Below, piece after piece: positions 17,081 to 25,832 of a stretch of DNA of 64,000 bases (within the stretch, counting starts at the first letter, position 1; the number at the start of each line of letters is the position of its first letter). Both the position numbers and the translations under genes were made by a program. The notes under the pieces were generated by a model that saw only the letters and a list, made by a program, of their open reading frames with translations, ran no database searches and had not been told where the DNA came from. This DNA is from Hymenobacter profundi (GTDB lineage: Bacteria > Bacteroidota > Bacteroidia > Cytophagales > Hymenobacteraceae): NCBI RefSeq assembly GCF_019334315.1, contig NZ_JAHWGL010000010.1:24444-88443 (forward strand). The letters run 5' to 3'.

Positions 17081-17968
17081 TTAGTAGTCGCTAGCTTCTT
17101 CTACTAGCAACTGCTGCAAGGCTTTCTCCAACTGTTCGTCGTTGGGTGCGGTGCCGTGCCACTTGTGCGTGCCCATCATATAATCTACGCCGAAGCCCAT
17201 TTGGGTGTCCATTAGGAACATTACGGGCTTGCCGTTGCCTAGCAGCGACTTCGCTTCTTCCAGGGCCGGCAGCAAGGTTTCAAACTGGTTGCCGTCGGCT
17301 TCCAGCACTTGCCAGCCAAAGGCTTCAAACTTGGCGCGTAGGTCACCCAGGCCGCCTATTTTCTCGGTAGGGCCGTCAATCTGCTGACCGTTGCGGTCTA
17401 CAATGGCAATTAGGTTGTCTACTTTATGATGCGGAGCGTAGAGAGCAGCTTCCCACACCTGGCCTTCTTCCAGCTCGCCGTCACCCATGAGCACGTACAC
17501 GGTGCGGTCGTCGTTGTTCAGCTTCTTGGCTTGGGCCGCGCCCGTAGCCACACTCAGGCCCTGGCCCAGCGAGCCGCTGGCAATCCGAATGCCGGGCAGG
17601 TGCTCAGCCGTAGTAGGGTGGCCCTGCAAGCGCGAATCGAGTTTGCGGAAGGTGTTCAGCTCACTTACCGGAAAGTAGCCCGAGCGGGCCAGCACCGAGT
17701 AGAGGGTAGCCGAAATGTGGCCGTTCGACAGGAAAAACAGGTCTTCGCCGATGCCGTCCATCGAGAACTCGGGGTTGTGCTTCATCACTTTGAAGTACAG
17801 GGCCACCAGCAAATCGGTGCAGCCCAGCGAGCCGCCGGGGTGACCTGAGCTAACGGCGTGCACCATGCGCACGATGTCGCGCCGCACCTGCGCGGCAATC
17901 TGCTTGAGTTGGGGAACGGATTTGGGTTCCAGAGAAATCGGGGGCGCGGGGGCAATCGGCTGCGTCAT
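17081..17968 (-). CDS. Transketolase, N-terminal (diphosphate-binding) subunit
   Basis: A 295-residue protein equal to the first domain of transketolase. The conserved histidine region (VSSGHPGGSLGCTDLL), the GHISATLYSVLARSG segment and the thiamine diphosphate/Mg motif (MGDGELEEGQVWEAALYA, ending in IVDRNGQQIDG) are all present. It needs the C-terminal subunit at 14408-15364 for activity. The start is preceded by a good Bacteroidota promoter at 17994-18024. Downstream, 148 nt separate it from the VWA gene, so the three genes may be one transcript, but the long gap and the repeat before the C subunit argue for partly separate expression. Confidence 0.93.
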   Translation of the reverse strand: MTQPIAPAPPISLEPKSVPQLKQIAAQVRRDIVRMVHAVSSGHPGGSLGCTDLLVALYFKVMKHNPEFSMDGIGEDLFFLSNGHISATLYSVLARSGYFPVSELNTFRKLDSRLQGHPTTAEHLPGIRIASGSLGQGLSVATGAAQAKKLNNDDRTVYVLMGDGELEEGQVWEAALYAPHHKVDNLIAIVDRNGQQIDGPTEKIGGLGDLRAKFEAFGWQVLEADGNQFETLLPALEEAKSLLGNGKPVMFLMDTQMGFGVDYMMGTHKWHGTAPNDEQLEKALQQLLVEEASDY

Positions 17969-17993
17969 TATTACGTGAGAGTAGGTATGACGG

Positions 17994-18024
17994 TAAAGGT
18001 AGCAAGGATTGCCACACTCCCAAA
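17994..18024 (-). promoter_or_regulatory. Bacteroidota promoter (TTTG-N19-TACCTTTA) for the transketolase operon
   Basis: On the minus strand TTTG at 18024-18021 is followed after exactly 19 nt by TACCTTTA at 18001-17994. This matches the -33 TTTG and -7 TAnnTTTG elements of the Bacteroidota primary sigma factor with one mismatch in the last base. The box ends 25 nt before the ATG of the transketolase N subunit. Confidence 0.65.
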
Positions 18025-18171
18025 TTTTCAGATTGCTTTGCTGCTAATACGGTCAAATAATGCCGATTTTAGGCCGCTAATGCTGTTTTTGATAACACAA
18101 TCGTTTGTGATAGCAAATTAGCAATCTTTGGATGCTATAGGACGTGAGAAGTTTGCCCCTGTGAGTTCAGC

Positions 18172-19575
18172 TTACAGCTTTAATGTGTTGAAAGAGACGA
18201 AATCTCCTTTAACCGTTTCCTGATTCTGTAATACAGGCTGCGCAGGATTTAAAACTCGTTTGCCATCAATGTAAAAGCAATACTTCACTTCTTCTCGATT
18301 TGATTTCAGCCGTAACCGCCAACCAGTAGGCGTCTTTTGCATGAATCGGAAAAAACTATAGTCTCCTTTAACCTCTACAACAACGGACTTCGCTTCTGCA
18401 TATCCACTTAGTTCAATCATGGCGTTAGCCTCTTCTGTATCCCGAAGATTCGCCAACAACGCATTGGTTTTCCAACTAGGTTTTCTAAGCGCCTCCAACA
18501 CCTGAATCGCTTCTCTATTTCTGCCATTGACGGCTAATACCTCTGCTTTCGTAAACTGTACTTCTGTACTATCCAAGCGCTTATTGGTATACATATACTG
18601 CTCCCACAGAGGAAAAAGGACGTTTGCTTTAGCAAACTCCTTGTCAACATAGAAGTCATTTAAAAACGCCAGGCGCAGCTGCGATTCTTTTTGGCTCGCA
18701 CTGAATTGGCTGTCTTGCAAAAAGCGACCAACCGCTTGCGGCGTACCCTTCGTTTTCAAAAGAGCAGCAAGGCGTCGGCTAGCATTTTGCGGGAATTTGC
18801 TAGCCAGCAGGATGTGTTGTTTGCCTTGCTTCAGCAAAGCAGCTACACTCGTATGCCAGGGCGTTTGGTATTCTTCGGCTAGGTAGAACCAGATTTCTCC
18901 GGTCGATAAGTTGTGAATGTTTGTGTAAACTGAAGTTGTAAACTCACGTTGGGACGTAGCAGCCGCAATCTTGACGAGGCTTGCCTGACTGACGCCTTCT
19001 TCCGCCAGCAATTTTTGTGCAATAGGGTAGCGCCAGCAATTCTGCTTTTGCGGACCAGTATCACACACGTTGAAATTCGTGGAAGTGAGTTGCTTGGTTG
19101 CCCGAAGGATAGTATCAGGAGCAATAACAGCCAGATTGCCATACTTATCGGCAATATGGATTTGGTCTCCCAAGTCGGGTAAATAGTACGTGTCCCACAA
19201 AGCCAGAAATTCCGGTACCGATTTACAATGCTGAAGCATGTATTCCAGCATGTTGCCGTGAGGAAATGGCTTTCTGCCGACGCTTAGTTTGTACTGCTGC
19301 GGTGGCGGCAACGCGTTGATATCAAAGAAGAGACCTGCCTCGTTCACGCCCCCTTGCACGCTACTCTCCGGCGAGCCGTACGTGAGGGTGATGTAGCCCA
19401 ATGTGTACTTGTCTTTGGTCGGAAAGACGTTCACATAATTGGAAGACGTATGGAAAAAGTCTTCATTATTCATGGCCCACGTCTGGCCCTTCCGGTCTGT
19501 ACCCGAAACGATAGTACAAGCAGACACCCAGCTTTTCGGCAGGAGTAAAAGAAGCAGGAGTAGAGCGGTTCGCAT
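18172..19575 (-). CDS. Secreted Ntn-hydrolase (choloylglycine/penicillin V acylase type) with C-terminal E-set domain
   Basis: A 467-residue protein. The signal peptide (MRTALLLLLLLLPKSWVSA) would be cleaved directly before Cys20, leaving CTIVSGTDRKGQTWAMNNED as the mature N terminus. A terminal cysteine followed by an Arg and a conserved NNED region is the hallmark of cysteine Ntn-hydrolases acting on linear amides (bile salts, penicillin V, N-acyl amino acids). NEAGLFFDIN and the helical middle support this. The last 80 residues (VEVKGDYSFFRFMQKTPTGW, then KYCFYIDGKRVLNP) resemble a CBM48/AMPK-type glycogen-binding E-set. The gene is visibly richer in A+T than its neighbours, which suggests transfer. 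Substrate unknown. Confidence 0.75.
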   Translation of the reverse strand: MRTALLLLLLLLPKSWVSACTIVSGTDRKGQTWAMNNEDFFHTSSNYVNVFPTKDKYTLGYITLTYGSPESSVQGGVNEAGLFFDINALPPPQQYKLSVGRKPFPHGNMLEYMLQHCKSVPEFLALWDTYYLPDLGDQIHIADKYGNLAVIAPDTILRATKQLTSTNFNVCDTGPQKQNCWRYPIAQKLLAEEGVSQASLVKIAAATSQREFTTSVYTNIHNLSTGEIWFYLAEEYQTPWHTSVAALLKQGKQHILLASKFPQNASRRLAALLKTKGTPQAVGRFLQDSQFSASQKESQLRLAFLNDFYVDKEFAKANVLFPLWEQYMYTNKRLDSTEVQFTKAEVLAVNGRNREAIQVLEALRKPSWKTNALLANLRDTEEANAMIELSGYAEAKSVVVEVKGDYSFFRFMQKTPTGWRLRLKSNREEVKYCFYIDGKRVLNPAQPVLQNQETVKGDFVSFNTLKL

Positions 19576-19660
19576 AGGTAGTGATTACGTTAATGAGTAA
19601 GCGGTAACCCGACTACTATCCAAACCAACTTCTACTCAGGGTATCTGCAAAGAGCGTAGC

Positions 19661-20107
19661 CTAAGCCAGCTGCTCGGTGTGATTCTTGGTGTCTACTTTC
19701 GTGATAACCTTCTCAATCACACCTTCTTCATCGATAAGGAAGGTAGTGCGCACGATACCCATGTAGGCGCGGCCGTAATTTTTCTTTTCCTGCCACACGC
19801 CGTAGGCTTCCACCAACTGCTTGTCGGTATCGGCAAGTAGGGGAAAGGGTAGGTCGTATTTCAGGGCGAATTTTTTGTGGGAGGCTTCGCTGTCGGTGCT
19901 CACGCCGAGCACCTGCACGTTTTTGGCGGTTAGCTCCTCCTGGTGGTCACGTAGGTTGCAGGCCTGGGCCGTGCAGCCAGGAGTATCGTCTTTGGGGTAG
20001 AAGTAGAGCGCCACTTTTTTCCCTCGGAAATCGGAGAGACTAACGGTATTGCCATCTTGGTCGGTAGCGGTGAAGGCAGGGGCGGTATCGCCGGCTTGTA
20101 AGGCCAT
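19661..20107 (-). CDS. bcp: Thioredoxin-dependent peroxiredoxin, BCP/PrxQ type
   Basis: About 148 residues from the ATG at 20107, which gives the standard MALQAGDTAPAF opening; the frame extends to 20158, but the extra 17 codons look spurious. The thioredoxin-fold peroxidase has the peroxidatic cysteine Cys45 in DDTPGCTAQAC with a second cysteine at position 50, the spacing of atypical two-cysteine PrxQ enzymes. It reduces hydroperoxides with electrons from thioredoxin in the cytoplasm. A palindromic repeat occupies the gap to the lipocalin gene upstream. Confidence 0.93.
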   Translation of the reverse strand: MALQAGDTAPAFTATDQDGNTVSLSDFRGKKVALYFYPKDDTPGCTAQACNLRDHQEELTAKNVQVLGVSTDSEASHKKFALKYDLPFPLLADTDKQLVEAYGVWQEKKNYGRAYMGIVRTTFLIDEEGVIEKVITKVDTKNHTEQLA

Positions 20108-20161
20108 AGCAGTGAAATGGTAAGCTTGTGAAGCTGTGAAATTGCGAAGAAAAAACATCTA

Positions 20162-20223
20162 TCATCCTGGGCGCAGCGAAGGACCTTCTCACGTAAAAAG
20201 GTCCTTCGCTGCGCTCAGGATGA
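20162..20223. repeat. Short palindromic repeat, family A, copy 4
   Basis: Arms 20162-20187 and 20198-20223, 26 bp with one mismatch, and only a 10-bp loop. This is a shortened member of the family that has lost the loop and inner stem. It lies 25 nt after the lipocalin stop codon. Confidence 0.9.
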
Positions 20224-20248
20224 CATACTAATTGAAAAACCGCCTACT

Positions 20249-20803
20249 CTAAAACGCAGGTGGGGCCTGCTGCGTGAAAATCAGCTTTTCGACGGGGAAG
20301 CCTAGTTCTTGGCCACGCTGTACCAGTTCGTTCTGCACGATGACGGGCAGTTGCGGGGTGCGGCTCAGCAGCCACAGGTTCTCGCGGCTGGGCTCGCCTA
20401 CCATGGCGTAGCGATAATCGGAATCGAGGGCCAGAATCCAGTAATCACCTTTGAAAGGCCAGAAAAACTGCACTTTCAGCTTGGCGTTGGTGGTAGGGTC
20501 GGCTACGGTGGCGAGCCCCTCGGCCTTTTTTACTTTGCCCATGGGCGTGTGCTTGTGGCAGGTGTTCACTACTGTCACGTCGCCGTCGGGGCGAATGGTG
20601 TATTGGGCCGTCACGCTGGTGCAGTCTTTCTCGAAGGAAGCAGGCAGGCGGGCAATTTCATACCACTTACCCGCGTAGCGCGGCAAATCGACGTAGGGGA
20701 CGGTAGGCAGCGGCGCGTGGCGGCGCGATTTGGCGTACAAAGCAGCCACAGCGGCCACGGTGGTGGCCACGGCTCCTACAATAATCGGACGGCGTGCAGA
20801 CAT
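20249..20803 (-). CDS. Lipocalin family protein (Blc-like)
   Basis: A 184-residue protein with one N-terminal hydrophobic segment (RPIIVGAVATTVAAVAALYA) acting as anchor or signal, and no lipobox cysteine. The lipocalin barrel carries the GxW motif in YAGKWYEIARLPASFEKDC, followed by VTAQYTIRPDGDVTVVNTC and, near the end, WILALDSDYRYAMVGEPSR and LWLLSRTP. These match bacterial outer-membrane lipocalins of the Blc type, which bind lysophospholipids or other hydrophobic ligands. It may work with the neighbouring envelope peptidase, but the two are separate genes 70 nt apart on the same strand. Confidence 0.9.
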   Translation of the reverse strand: MSARRPIIVGAVATTVAAVAALYAKSRRHAPLPTVPYVDLPRYAGKWYEIARLPASFEKDCTSVTAQYTIRPDGDVTVVNTCHKHTPMGKVKKAEGLATVADPTTNAKLKVQFFWPFKGDYWILALDSDYRYAMVGEPSRENLWLLSRTPQLPVIVQNELVQRGQELGFPVEKLIFTQQAPPAF

Positions 20804-20873
20804 AGCAGGGGTTGGTTGAGGTCAAAAGAAGCTCTTTCTACGGGCGATGCTGCGAAAGAGTCGGCCGAAGGCC

Positions 20874-22907
20874 TTATTTCAGCTTCACCGGAATCACTTT
20901 TTTGTTGCCGGCCTGGTCTTCCAAGTGCAGCTCAGCGACGCCGTGCAAGGGCGGACCAAGAGTATCTTCCTTCACCGTAAACAGGGTAGCGTTTTTGTAC
21001 TCGTAGCGCAACAGGCGCCATTGCCCGTTCACCAGTAAGCGGTAGCTGCTCAGGCCCGAGAGGTTGTCGCCTACCACGAAGGTGAGGCCGGCCGGTGTGT
21101 TGCGTATTACCCGCGCCGAGGGGGCAATGGTATCCGTGAGCACCCGAAACATGCCGAAAGTCTTGATGGGCGTGGTGATTTGGTTGCCAGCCCACTTGCC
21201 GCCCTGGTAGATCTTGCCGCCTTTGGAGTTGATCATGTATACCGCCGAGCGGGCTTTGTCAGTTACTTCCTGCTCCGGTTTCAAGGTCAGGCGCAGGGCT
21301 TGCAGCAGGGGCGTGCGCAGGTTTTGCACGGTGTAGGTGCCGCCGGCCAGCGGTTGGTAGCTGGTCTGTAGATACAGTGTGTCGAACAGCGTGCGCGGGG
21401 CAAACGCCAGGTTCAAGTGGGCATCGGCGAAGGTCCAGTCGCGGCCGCTGGGCACCAGGGCTTGCCGGTTAAAGGCACGGTGCACTTTCCCAAATAGTAG
21501 GGAATCGGGAAGGCCGGCGCGCAGGTCGTAGAGGTATACGTTTTGGCTTTGCTGCACGTAGCTGGGGCGCAGTTGCAAGCGCCGGGCACCGCGCGTGAGC
21601 GTGAGGTTGCCTACCTGAGTGGCAGTGTCGGGGTCGGCTACCAGTACTTTCAGGATATTCCGGGTGATATCGTAGCGCAGGCTGGGCTGTTTCACGGCCG
21701 CCGAGCGGGTTTTGAAGTAAGCCGGCTGCTGCCCGCGCAGCACAAACGACACGGGCGTGGTGTTGCCGTAGGAGTCGCGCATGCGGATTTCCACGGTGTA
21801 AAGCTGCCCGTCTTCCACCCGCAGCGTGCCCTTGCCGGGGCCGGTGGTATAGAGCGGAATGGTATTGCCGTCGTCCACAAATAGCTTTTCCAGCGTGCGG
21901 CCGGTCATTTTTTGCCAATCGTAGTCGATGTGGTCGGAAATCTGGCGCGACTCTGTGAAGGGCACGCCGTCGATGCGGTGCTCGTACAGGGGCTGGCCGT
22001 TCACGGTCACGGCCACGTGTTGCAGGCCGTACTTGTTCCACACCCCATCAAACCGATCCACGGCTTGCAGCAGCAGTCCTACCGTACCGTAGGCCTGAAT
22101 GGTATCGGGGTGGGTGTAGGGGACGTTGGGGGTAGGCGATTTCGGTAAGAACACACGCTTTTCAAACAGGCTTTGCACGCGGGCATCAATGCTAAGCGGC
22201 TCCACGGCGAAGGAAAGCAGGGTAGGCGGCACGTGGTCCTGAATCTCGGGGAAGCCGCCCCACTGCAAGGGATTCAGCTGCTCGTCTTTGGCTGTGCGCA
22301 CCTCCCAGTGCACGTGCGGCCCACCCGAGCCGCCCGTATTGCCTGATAGCGCCACTATTTGCCCCCGCTTCACCGGAATCTGGTCCTTATCGAAAAACAG
22401 CTCCAGCTCATAGGTCTGCTTTTGGTACTGACGCCGCAGCAGCGTGTCGGCCACGGGACCGAGGAAACGGTTGAGGTGACCGTACACCGTTGTCAGCCCG
22501 TTGGGGTGGGTGATGTAGAGCACATTGCCGTAGCCGAAACTGCTCTGCTTCAGGCGCGAAATGTAGCCATCGGCGGATGAATATACCGGCAAATCCACCC
22601 GGCCATCAGTCTTGATATCGAGGCCGCCGTGAAAGTGGTTGGGGCGAATTTCGCCCATGCTGGCCGCCAGAAAGTTGGGCTTGCCGGGTTTAATGGGAAA
22701 CAGAAAGTACCCTTTGGGCACTTCTACAGGCGTAAACATTCGGCTGGGTACCACCACCGATGAAGAATCGGGTGCGGCCGAGGTAGGCGCGTCTGCGGCA
22801 GGCGCTGGCACCTCGCCGGCAAAAGGGACCGGTCGCAGGCCCAGCGTTGTCAGCAGCAGAGTAGCCACCGTTGCGCCCAGCCGCCAGCCGGAAAAAGAAG
22901 TAGGCAT
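20874..22907 (-). CDS. M23 family metallopeptidase (LytM/peptidoglycan type)
   Basis: A 677-residue envelope protein with an N-terminal signal or anchor segment (ATVATLLLTTLGLRPVPFAG). The M23 domain lies in the first third: RPNHFHGGLDIKT supplies the first zinc ligands (HxxxD), PNGLTTVYGHLNRF follows, and GGSGGPHVHWEVRT gives the HxH pair. These are intact, so endopeptidase activity on cell-wall peptides is likely. The remaining 450 residues are beta-rich repeats of unknown role, a common arrangement in long Bacteroidota M23 proteins. It is probably periplasmic or outer-membrane associated. Confidence 0.9.
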   Translation of the reverse strand: MPTSFSGWRLGATVATLLLTTLGLRPVPFAGEVPAPAADAPTSAAPDSSSVVVPSRMFTPVEVPKGYFLFPIKPGKPNFLAASMGEIRPNHFHGGLDIKTDGRVDLPVYSSADGYISRLKQSSFGYGNVLYITHPNGLTTVYGHLNRFLGPVADTLLRRQYQKQTYELELFFDKDQIPVKRGQIVALSGNTGGSGGPHVHWEVRTAKDEQLNPLQWGGFPEIQDHVPPTLLSFAVEPLSIDARVQSLFEKRVFLPKSPTPNVPYTHPDTIQAYGTVGLLLQAVDRFDGVWNKYGLQHVAVTVNGQPLYEHRIDGVPFTESRQISDHIDYDWQKMTGRTLEKLFVDDGNTIPLYTTGPGKGTLRVEDGQLYTVEIRMRDSYGNTTPVSFVLRGQQPAYFKTRSAAVKQPSLRYDITRNILKVLVADPDTATQVGNLTLTRGARRLQLRPSYVQQSQNVYLYDLRAGLPDSLLFGKVHRAFNRQALVPSGRDWTFADAHLNLAFAPRTLFDTLYLQTSYQPLAGGTYTVQNLRTPLLQALRLTLKPEQEVTDKARSAVYMINSKGGKIYQGGKWAGNQITTPIKTFGMFRVLTDTIAPSARVIRNTPAGLTFVVGDNLSGLSSYRLLVNGQWRLLRYEYKNATLFTVKEDTLGPPLHGVAELHLEDQAGNKKVIPVKLK

Positions 22908-22994
22908 TCGGAAAGGAAATCTAGAAGACGGGAGTTGGGAGCTGGTTTCTCTGCTTTCTGAAAAGGGAGAGGTAGCAAAATCGCTGTTTGTGCC

Positions 22995-23092
22995 GTCATC
23001 CTGAGCTTGCGAAGGACCTTATTATGTGGGCACGAGTCGTTTGTACGATGATCGTTTTGACGTGATAAGGTCCTTCGCAAGCTCAGGATGAC
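22995..23092. repeat. Long palindromic repeat, family B, copy 5
   Basis: Perfect 27-bp arms at 22995-23021 and 23066-23092 around a 44-bp loop. The core differs from family A: GAGCTTGCGAAGG replaces GAGYGCAGCGAAGG, and the change is present in both arms, so pairing is kept. It lies 83 nt after the FAH-family stop codon. Confidence 0.92.
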
Positions 23093-23175
23093 AAGCTAGC
23101 GTATCAGCTATACAGGCAACGAGTTTTGCTCCTTCCTAATTTAGTTTACCCTTAAACTCCCAACCGCACAAAAAA

Positions 23176-23790
23176 TTATTTAACTGCTACATCCAGCACG
23201 CGTTCCTGCTCGATGAAGCCCACCAGCCGGTCGCCGATTTTCACGGGACCCACGCCGCTGGGCGTGCCGGTGAAAATCAAATCGCCGATTTTCAGGGTGA
23301 TGAAGCGGGAGATGTAGCTGATGATGGCGTCGAAGGGGTGCAGCATCAGGCTGGAGTTGCCCCGTTGGCGCACTTCGCCGTTCACTTCCAGCCGGAAGTT
23401 GATGTTTTTCAGATCGGCAAAGTCGCCTACTGGTTTGAACACCGTGCCCAGCGGCGCGGAGCCGTCGAAACCCTTGGCTAGCTCCCAGGGTAGGCCCTTG
23501 GCTTTGAGCTTGCTTTGCAGGTCGCGGGCCGTGAAATCGATGCCCAGGCCGATGGCATCGTAATACGTATGCGCAAATTTCTCCTCGATGTTCTTGCCAT
23601 TTTTGCTGATGCGCAGCACCAGTTCCAGTTCGTGGTGCACGTCCTGCGAAAAGTCGGGGTAGAAGAAGGGCATCCCGCGTTGGAGCAAGGCCGTGTCGGG
23701 CTTGGCGAAGATGACGGGTTCGGAAGGTGTTTCGTTTTGCAGCTCGGCAATATGGTCGGCGTAATTGCGGCCGATGCACAGTATTTTCAT
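23176..23790 (-). CDS. Fumarylacetoacetate hydrolase-family protein
   Basis: About 204 residues from the ATG at 23790 (MKILCIGRNYADHIAEL); the frame continues to 23877 but the extra N terminus is unlike the family. The FAH fold is shown by the metal-binding acidic residues in HHELELVLRI and GIDFTARDLQ, plus PWELAKGFDGSAPLG and TGTPSGVGPVKIGDRLVG. Members hydrolyse or decarboxylate 2-keto acid diketones (acylpyruvases, oxaloacetate decarboxylases). The compact length and this start are typical of the acylpyruvase-like Bacteroidota group; the exact substrate is not determined. Cytoplasmic, no signal peptide. Confidence 0.88.
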   Translation of the reverse strand: MKILCIGRNYADHIAELQNETPSEPVIFAKPDTALLQRGMPFFYPDFSQDVHHELELVLRISKNGKNIEEKFAHTYYDAIGLGIDFTARDLQSKLKAKGLPWELAKGFDGSAPLGTVFKPVGDFADLKNINFRLEVNGEVRQRGNSSLMLHPFDAIISYISRFITLKIGDLIFTGTPSGVGPVKIGDRLVGFIEQERVLDVAVK

Positions 23791-24069
23791 GCGAGTAGAA
23801 AAGTCTGGTAGGTAGAGCGTCGGGTGGCTGCGGCGGTAGTACCAGCGCTGCCAGCAAACCACAACGGAAAGCATCAAAATTAGCCCTTATTTCGCGGGGC
23901 GCAACCCAAAAAGGCCTCGTTACCCCGGAAAGAGAACATTTTACCCAATGCCTGTCGTATAGCACACCACAGGCTGATACGTACTAGTCGCTCCGATGTT
24001 AATTGGGGTCGGTTGGGTAGGTACTTCTGCTTGTCCCTTTTTCTCTTTCCCTCCAAAACCACTCGCGAG

Positions 24070-24867
24070 ATGCTCAAGAAGTTTATAACGGTTGCCAGCC
24101 TCTGTGTGCTGAGCGCCTGCTCAACGGTTCCTATTACGGGTCGTCGTCAGCTCAGTCTAGTTCCTGAAAGTGAGATAATCAACCTGGCTCAGCAACAATA
24201 CAGACAAGTACTGGATACCAGCAAGGTAATCAATAGCGGTGCGCAGGCTGCTATGGTGAAGCGGGTAGGCCAGCGTATACAGCAGGCCGTAGAACAGTAT
24301 TTTCGCCAGCAAAACCAGTCGGAACAGCTAGCAGGCTATCAGTGGGAGTTCAACCTGATTCAGGACGATTCTCAGCAGAACGCCTGGTGTATGCCCGGTG
24401 GCAAGGTGGTGGTGTATACTGGTATCCTACCCATCACGCAGGACGAAAACGGTTTGGCCGTAGTAATGGGCCACGAAATTGCCCACGCCGTAGCCCGGCA
24501 CGGTTCTGAGCGCATGAGCCAGCAGCAGGCCCAACAAGTGGGGGGTAGCCTGGTTAGCGCGGCACTCACGGGCCGTTCGCCTGCGGCCCAGCAGTTGGCA
24601 GCACAGGCCTTTGGCCTCTCAACCAGCTTGGGCATTCTACGCTACGGGCGCAATCAAGAATCAGAAGCTGACCATCTGGGTCTTATCTTTATGGCGATGG
24701 CTGGTTATAACCCACAAGGTGCCATCACGTTCTGGCAGCGCATGGATGCCCGCGAGAACCAAGCTGCGCCGCCGGAGTTTCTGTCCACTCACCCCTCCAA
24801 TGGCACGCGCATCGCGGCTATTCAGCGGGAATTGCCAGAAGCGCAGAAATACTATACTGCCCGCTAA
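24070..24867 (+). CDS. M48 family metalloprotease lipoprotein
   Basis: About 265 residues from the ATG at 24070, which opens a lipoprotein signal (MLKKFITVASLCVLSAC, lipobox Cys17); the upstream frame to 24013 is unlikely. The zinc site is HEIAHAVARHG at residues 135-139 for HExxH, with the third ligand in NQESEADHLGLIFM. VPITGRRQLSLVPE at the N terminus is typical of periplasmic M48 peptidases related to LoiP, YcaL and BepA, which process or degrade misassembled outer membrane proteins. It is followed after 17 nt by another lipoprotein gene, probably cotranscribed. Confidence 0.92.
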   Translation: MLKKFITVASLCVLSACSTVPITGRRQLSLVPESEIINLAQQQYRQVLDTSKVINSGAQAAMVKRVGQRIQQAVEQYFRQQNQSEQLAGYQWEFNLIQDDSQQNAWCMPGGKVVVYTGILPITQDENGLAVVMGHEIAHAVARHGSERMSQQQAQQVGGSLVSAALTGRSPAAQQLAAQAFGLSTSLGILRYGRNQESEADHLGLIFMAMAGYNPQGAITFWQRMDARENQAAPPEFLSTHPSNGTRIAAIQRELPEAQKYYTAR

Positions 24868-24884
24868 TTAGCTATCTAATATTT

Positions 24885-25469
24885 ATGCCCCATTTCCTCC
24901 GTTTGCCGCTACGTCTAGTCAGTGTTGCACTGCTAAGCTTGCTTCTGCTGCCGGCTTGCGAAACCTCTAAGCGTAGCTTCCCGGAATTTGGCACGCCTCC
25001 TTCCGATAATCCAGAGGAGGATATTGCCCGTCGCCGCCGGACGGAGGCCAAAAGTAAGCTGGTGGCTTGGGCCAGCACCAAGGACGACAACGTGGAGTAC
25101 GTGGTGCCTCGCGCCCAGCTAGCCACGGAGTTCATCCGGCAGTTCGGCGACGGCACGGTGGTAGACCGCGTCACGATCCGAAAGGTGCAGGACACGCCCA
25201 AGGATAAGGCCGTGTACTACGTGGTAGGGTTAGGGCTGCGCAACGGTATGTTCCAGGCTATGGCCATTCCGCTGCAAACATCCTCCGACAACTCCTTGTA
25301 TATGACCTCCAATGCGGCCCGCTACATCATCACCAGCGTGGGCTGTAGTACCTGCTATTTCGACTTCGAAAACAGTCAGATTACGGGTACCAGCTGCGCC
25401 GAGAATAACGGTGGCGGCCGCTGCGACTTACGTGTGGAGAACGGCAACTCCTTCTTTGTGCGTCAATGA
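24885..25469 (+). CDS. Lipoprotein of unknown function downstream of M48 peptidase
   Basis: A 194-residue protein with a basic, hydrophobic N terminus ending in LLLLPAC (lipobox Cys25). The mature part has a charged linker (DNPEEDIARRRRTEAKSK), then a mixed domain with TVVDRVTIRKVQ and AVYYVVGLGLRNGMF. Four further cysteines cluster near the C terminus (SVGCSTCYF, GTSCAENN, GGRCDLR), which could form disulphides or bind a metal. I do not recognise the family. Its position 17 nt after the M48 gene suggests a shared role in the envelope. Confidence 0.7.
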   Translation: MPHFLRLPLRLVSVALLSLLLLPACETSKRSFPEFGTPPSDNPEEDIARRRRTEAKSKLVAWASTKDDNVEYVVPRAQLATEFIRQFGDGTVVDRVTIRKVQDTPKDKAVYYVVGLGLRNGMFQAMAIPLQTSSDNSLYMTSNAARYIITSVGCSTCYFDFENSQITGTSCAENNGGGRCDLRVENGNSFFVRQ

Positions 25470-25562
25470 TTAGTCGGAAATGGATTTTGCGCCTTTCGCT
25501 CACGGCCTTGGCCCTACTTATTACAACAGATAGGGGTAGGAAGGTGAAGACAGAAGAGTAAA

Positions 25563-25601
25563 ACAAGGGTCATCCTATTCGCAGTGAAGGATGACCCTTG
25601 T
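25563..25601 (+). terminator. Terminator after the M48/lipoprotein pair
   Basis: Arms 25563-25576 and 25588-25601 form a perfect 14-bp stem (ACAAGGGTCATCCT) with an 11-base loop, followed by TATTTTTAG on the plus strand. The inner part GTCATCCT/AGGATGAC equals the outer core of the long palindromic repeat family, so it may be a decayed or independent relative. Confidence 0.75.
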
Positions 25602-25832
25602 TATTTTTAGCATGCTTGCTCCGCACTTTGTAGATAGGAGAATGCAACGCTAGAAGCGGTACCTCGATAAGAGGTGACTCGTTTTTGGCTTTCTGAGCAG
25701 ACTCCGTCCATACTCATTACTGCCAACTTGCCAAGCGGGTAGGCTAAACGTTGAGGTGGTCTAAAACTAATGGACAAAAGTTAAGAAGACTCCTAGCCTT
25801 CGGTTGACTTAGTCAAGTTCAGACAATAGTGC
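25602..25832. other. Intergenic remainder before purK 3' end
   Basis: The gap between the lipoprotein stop (25469) and the purK stop is 363 bases. Apart from the terminator at 25563-25601 I see no gene, repeat or clear promoter in it. Confidence 0.5.
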
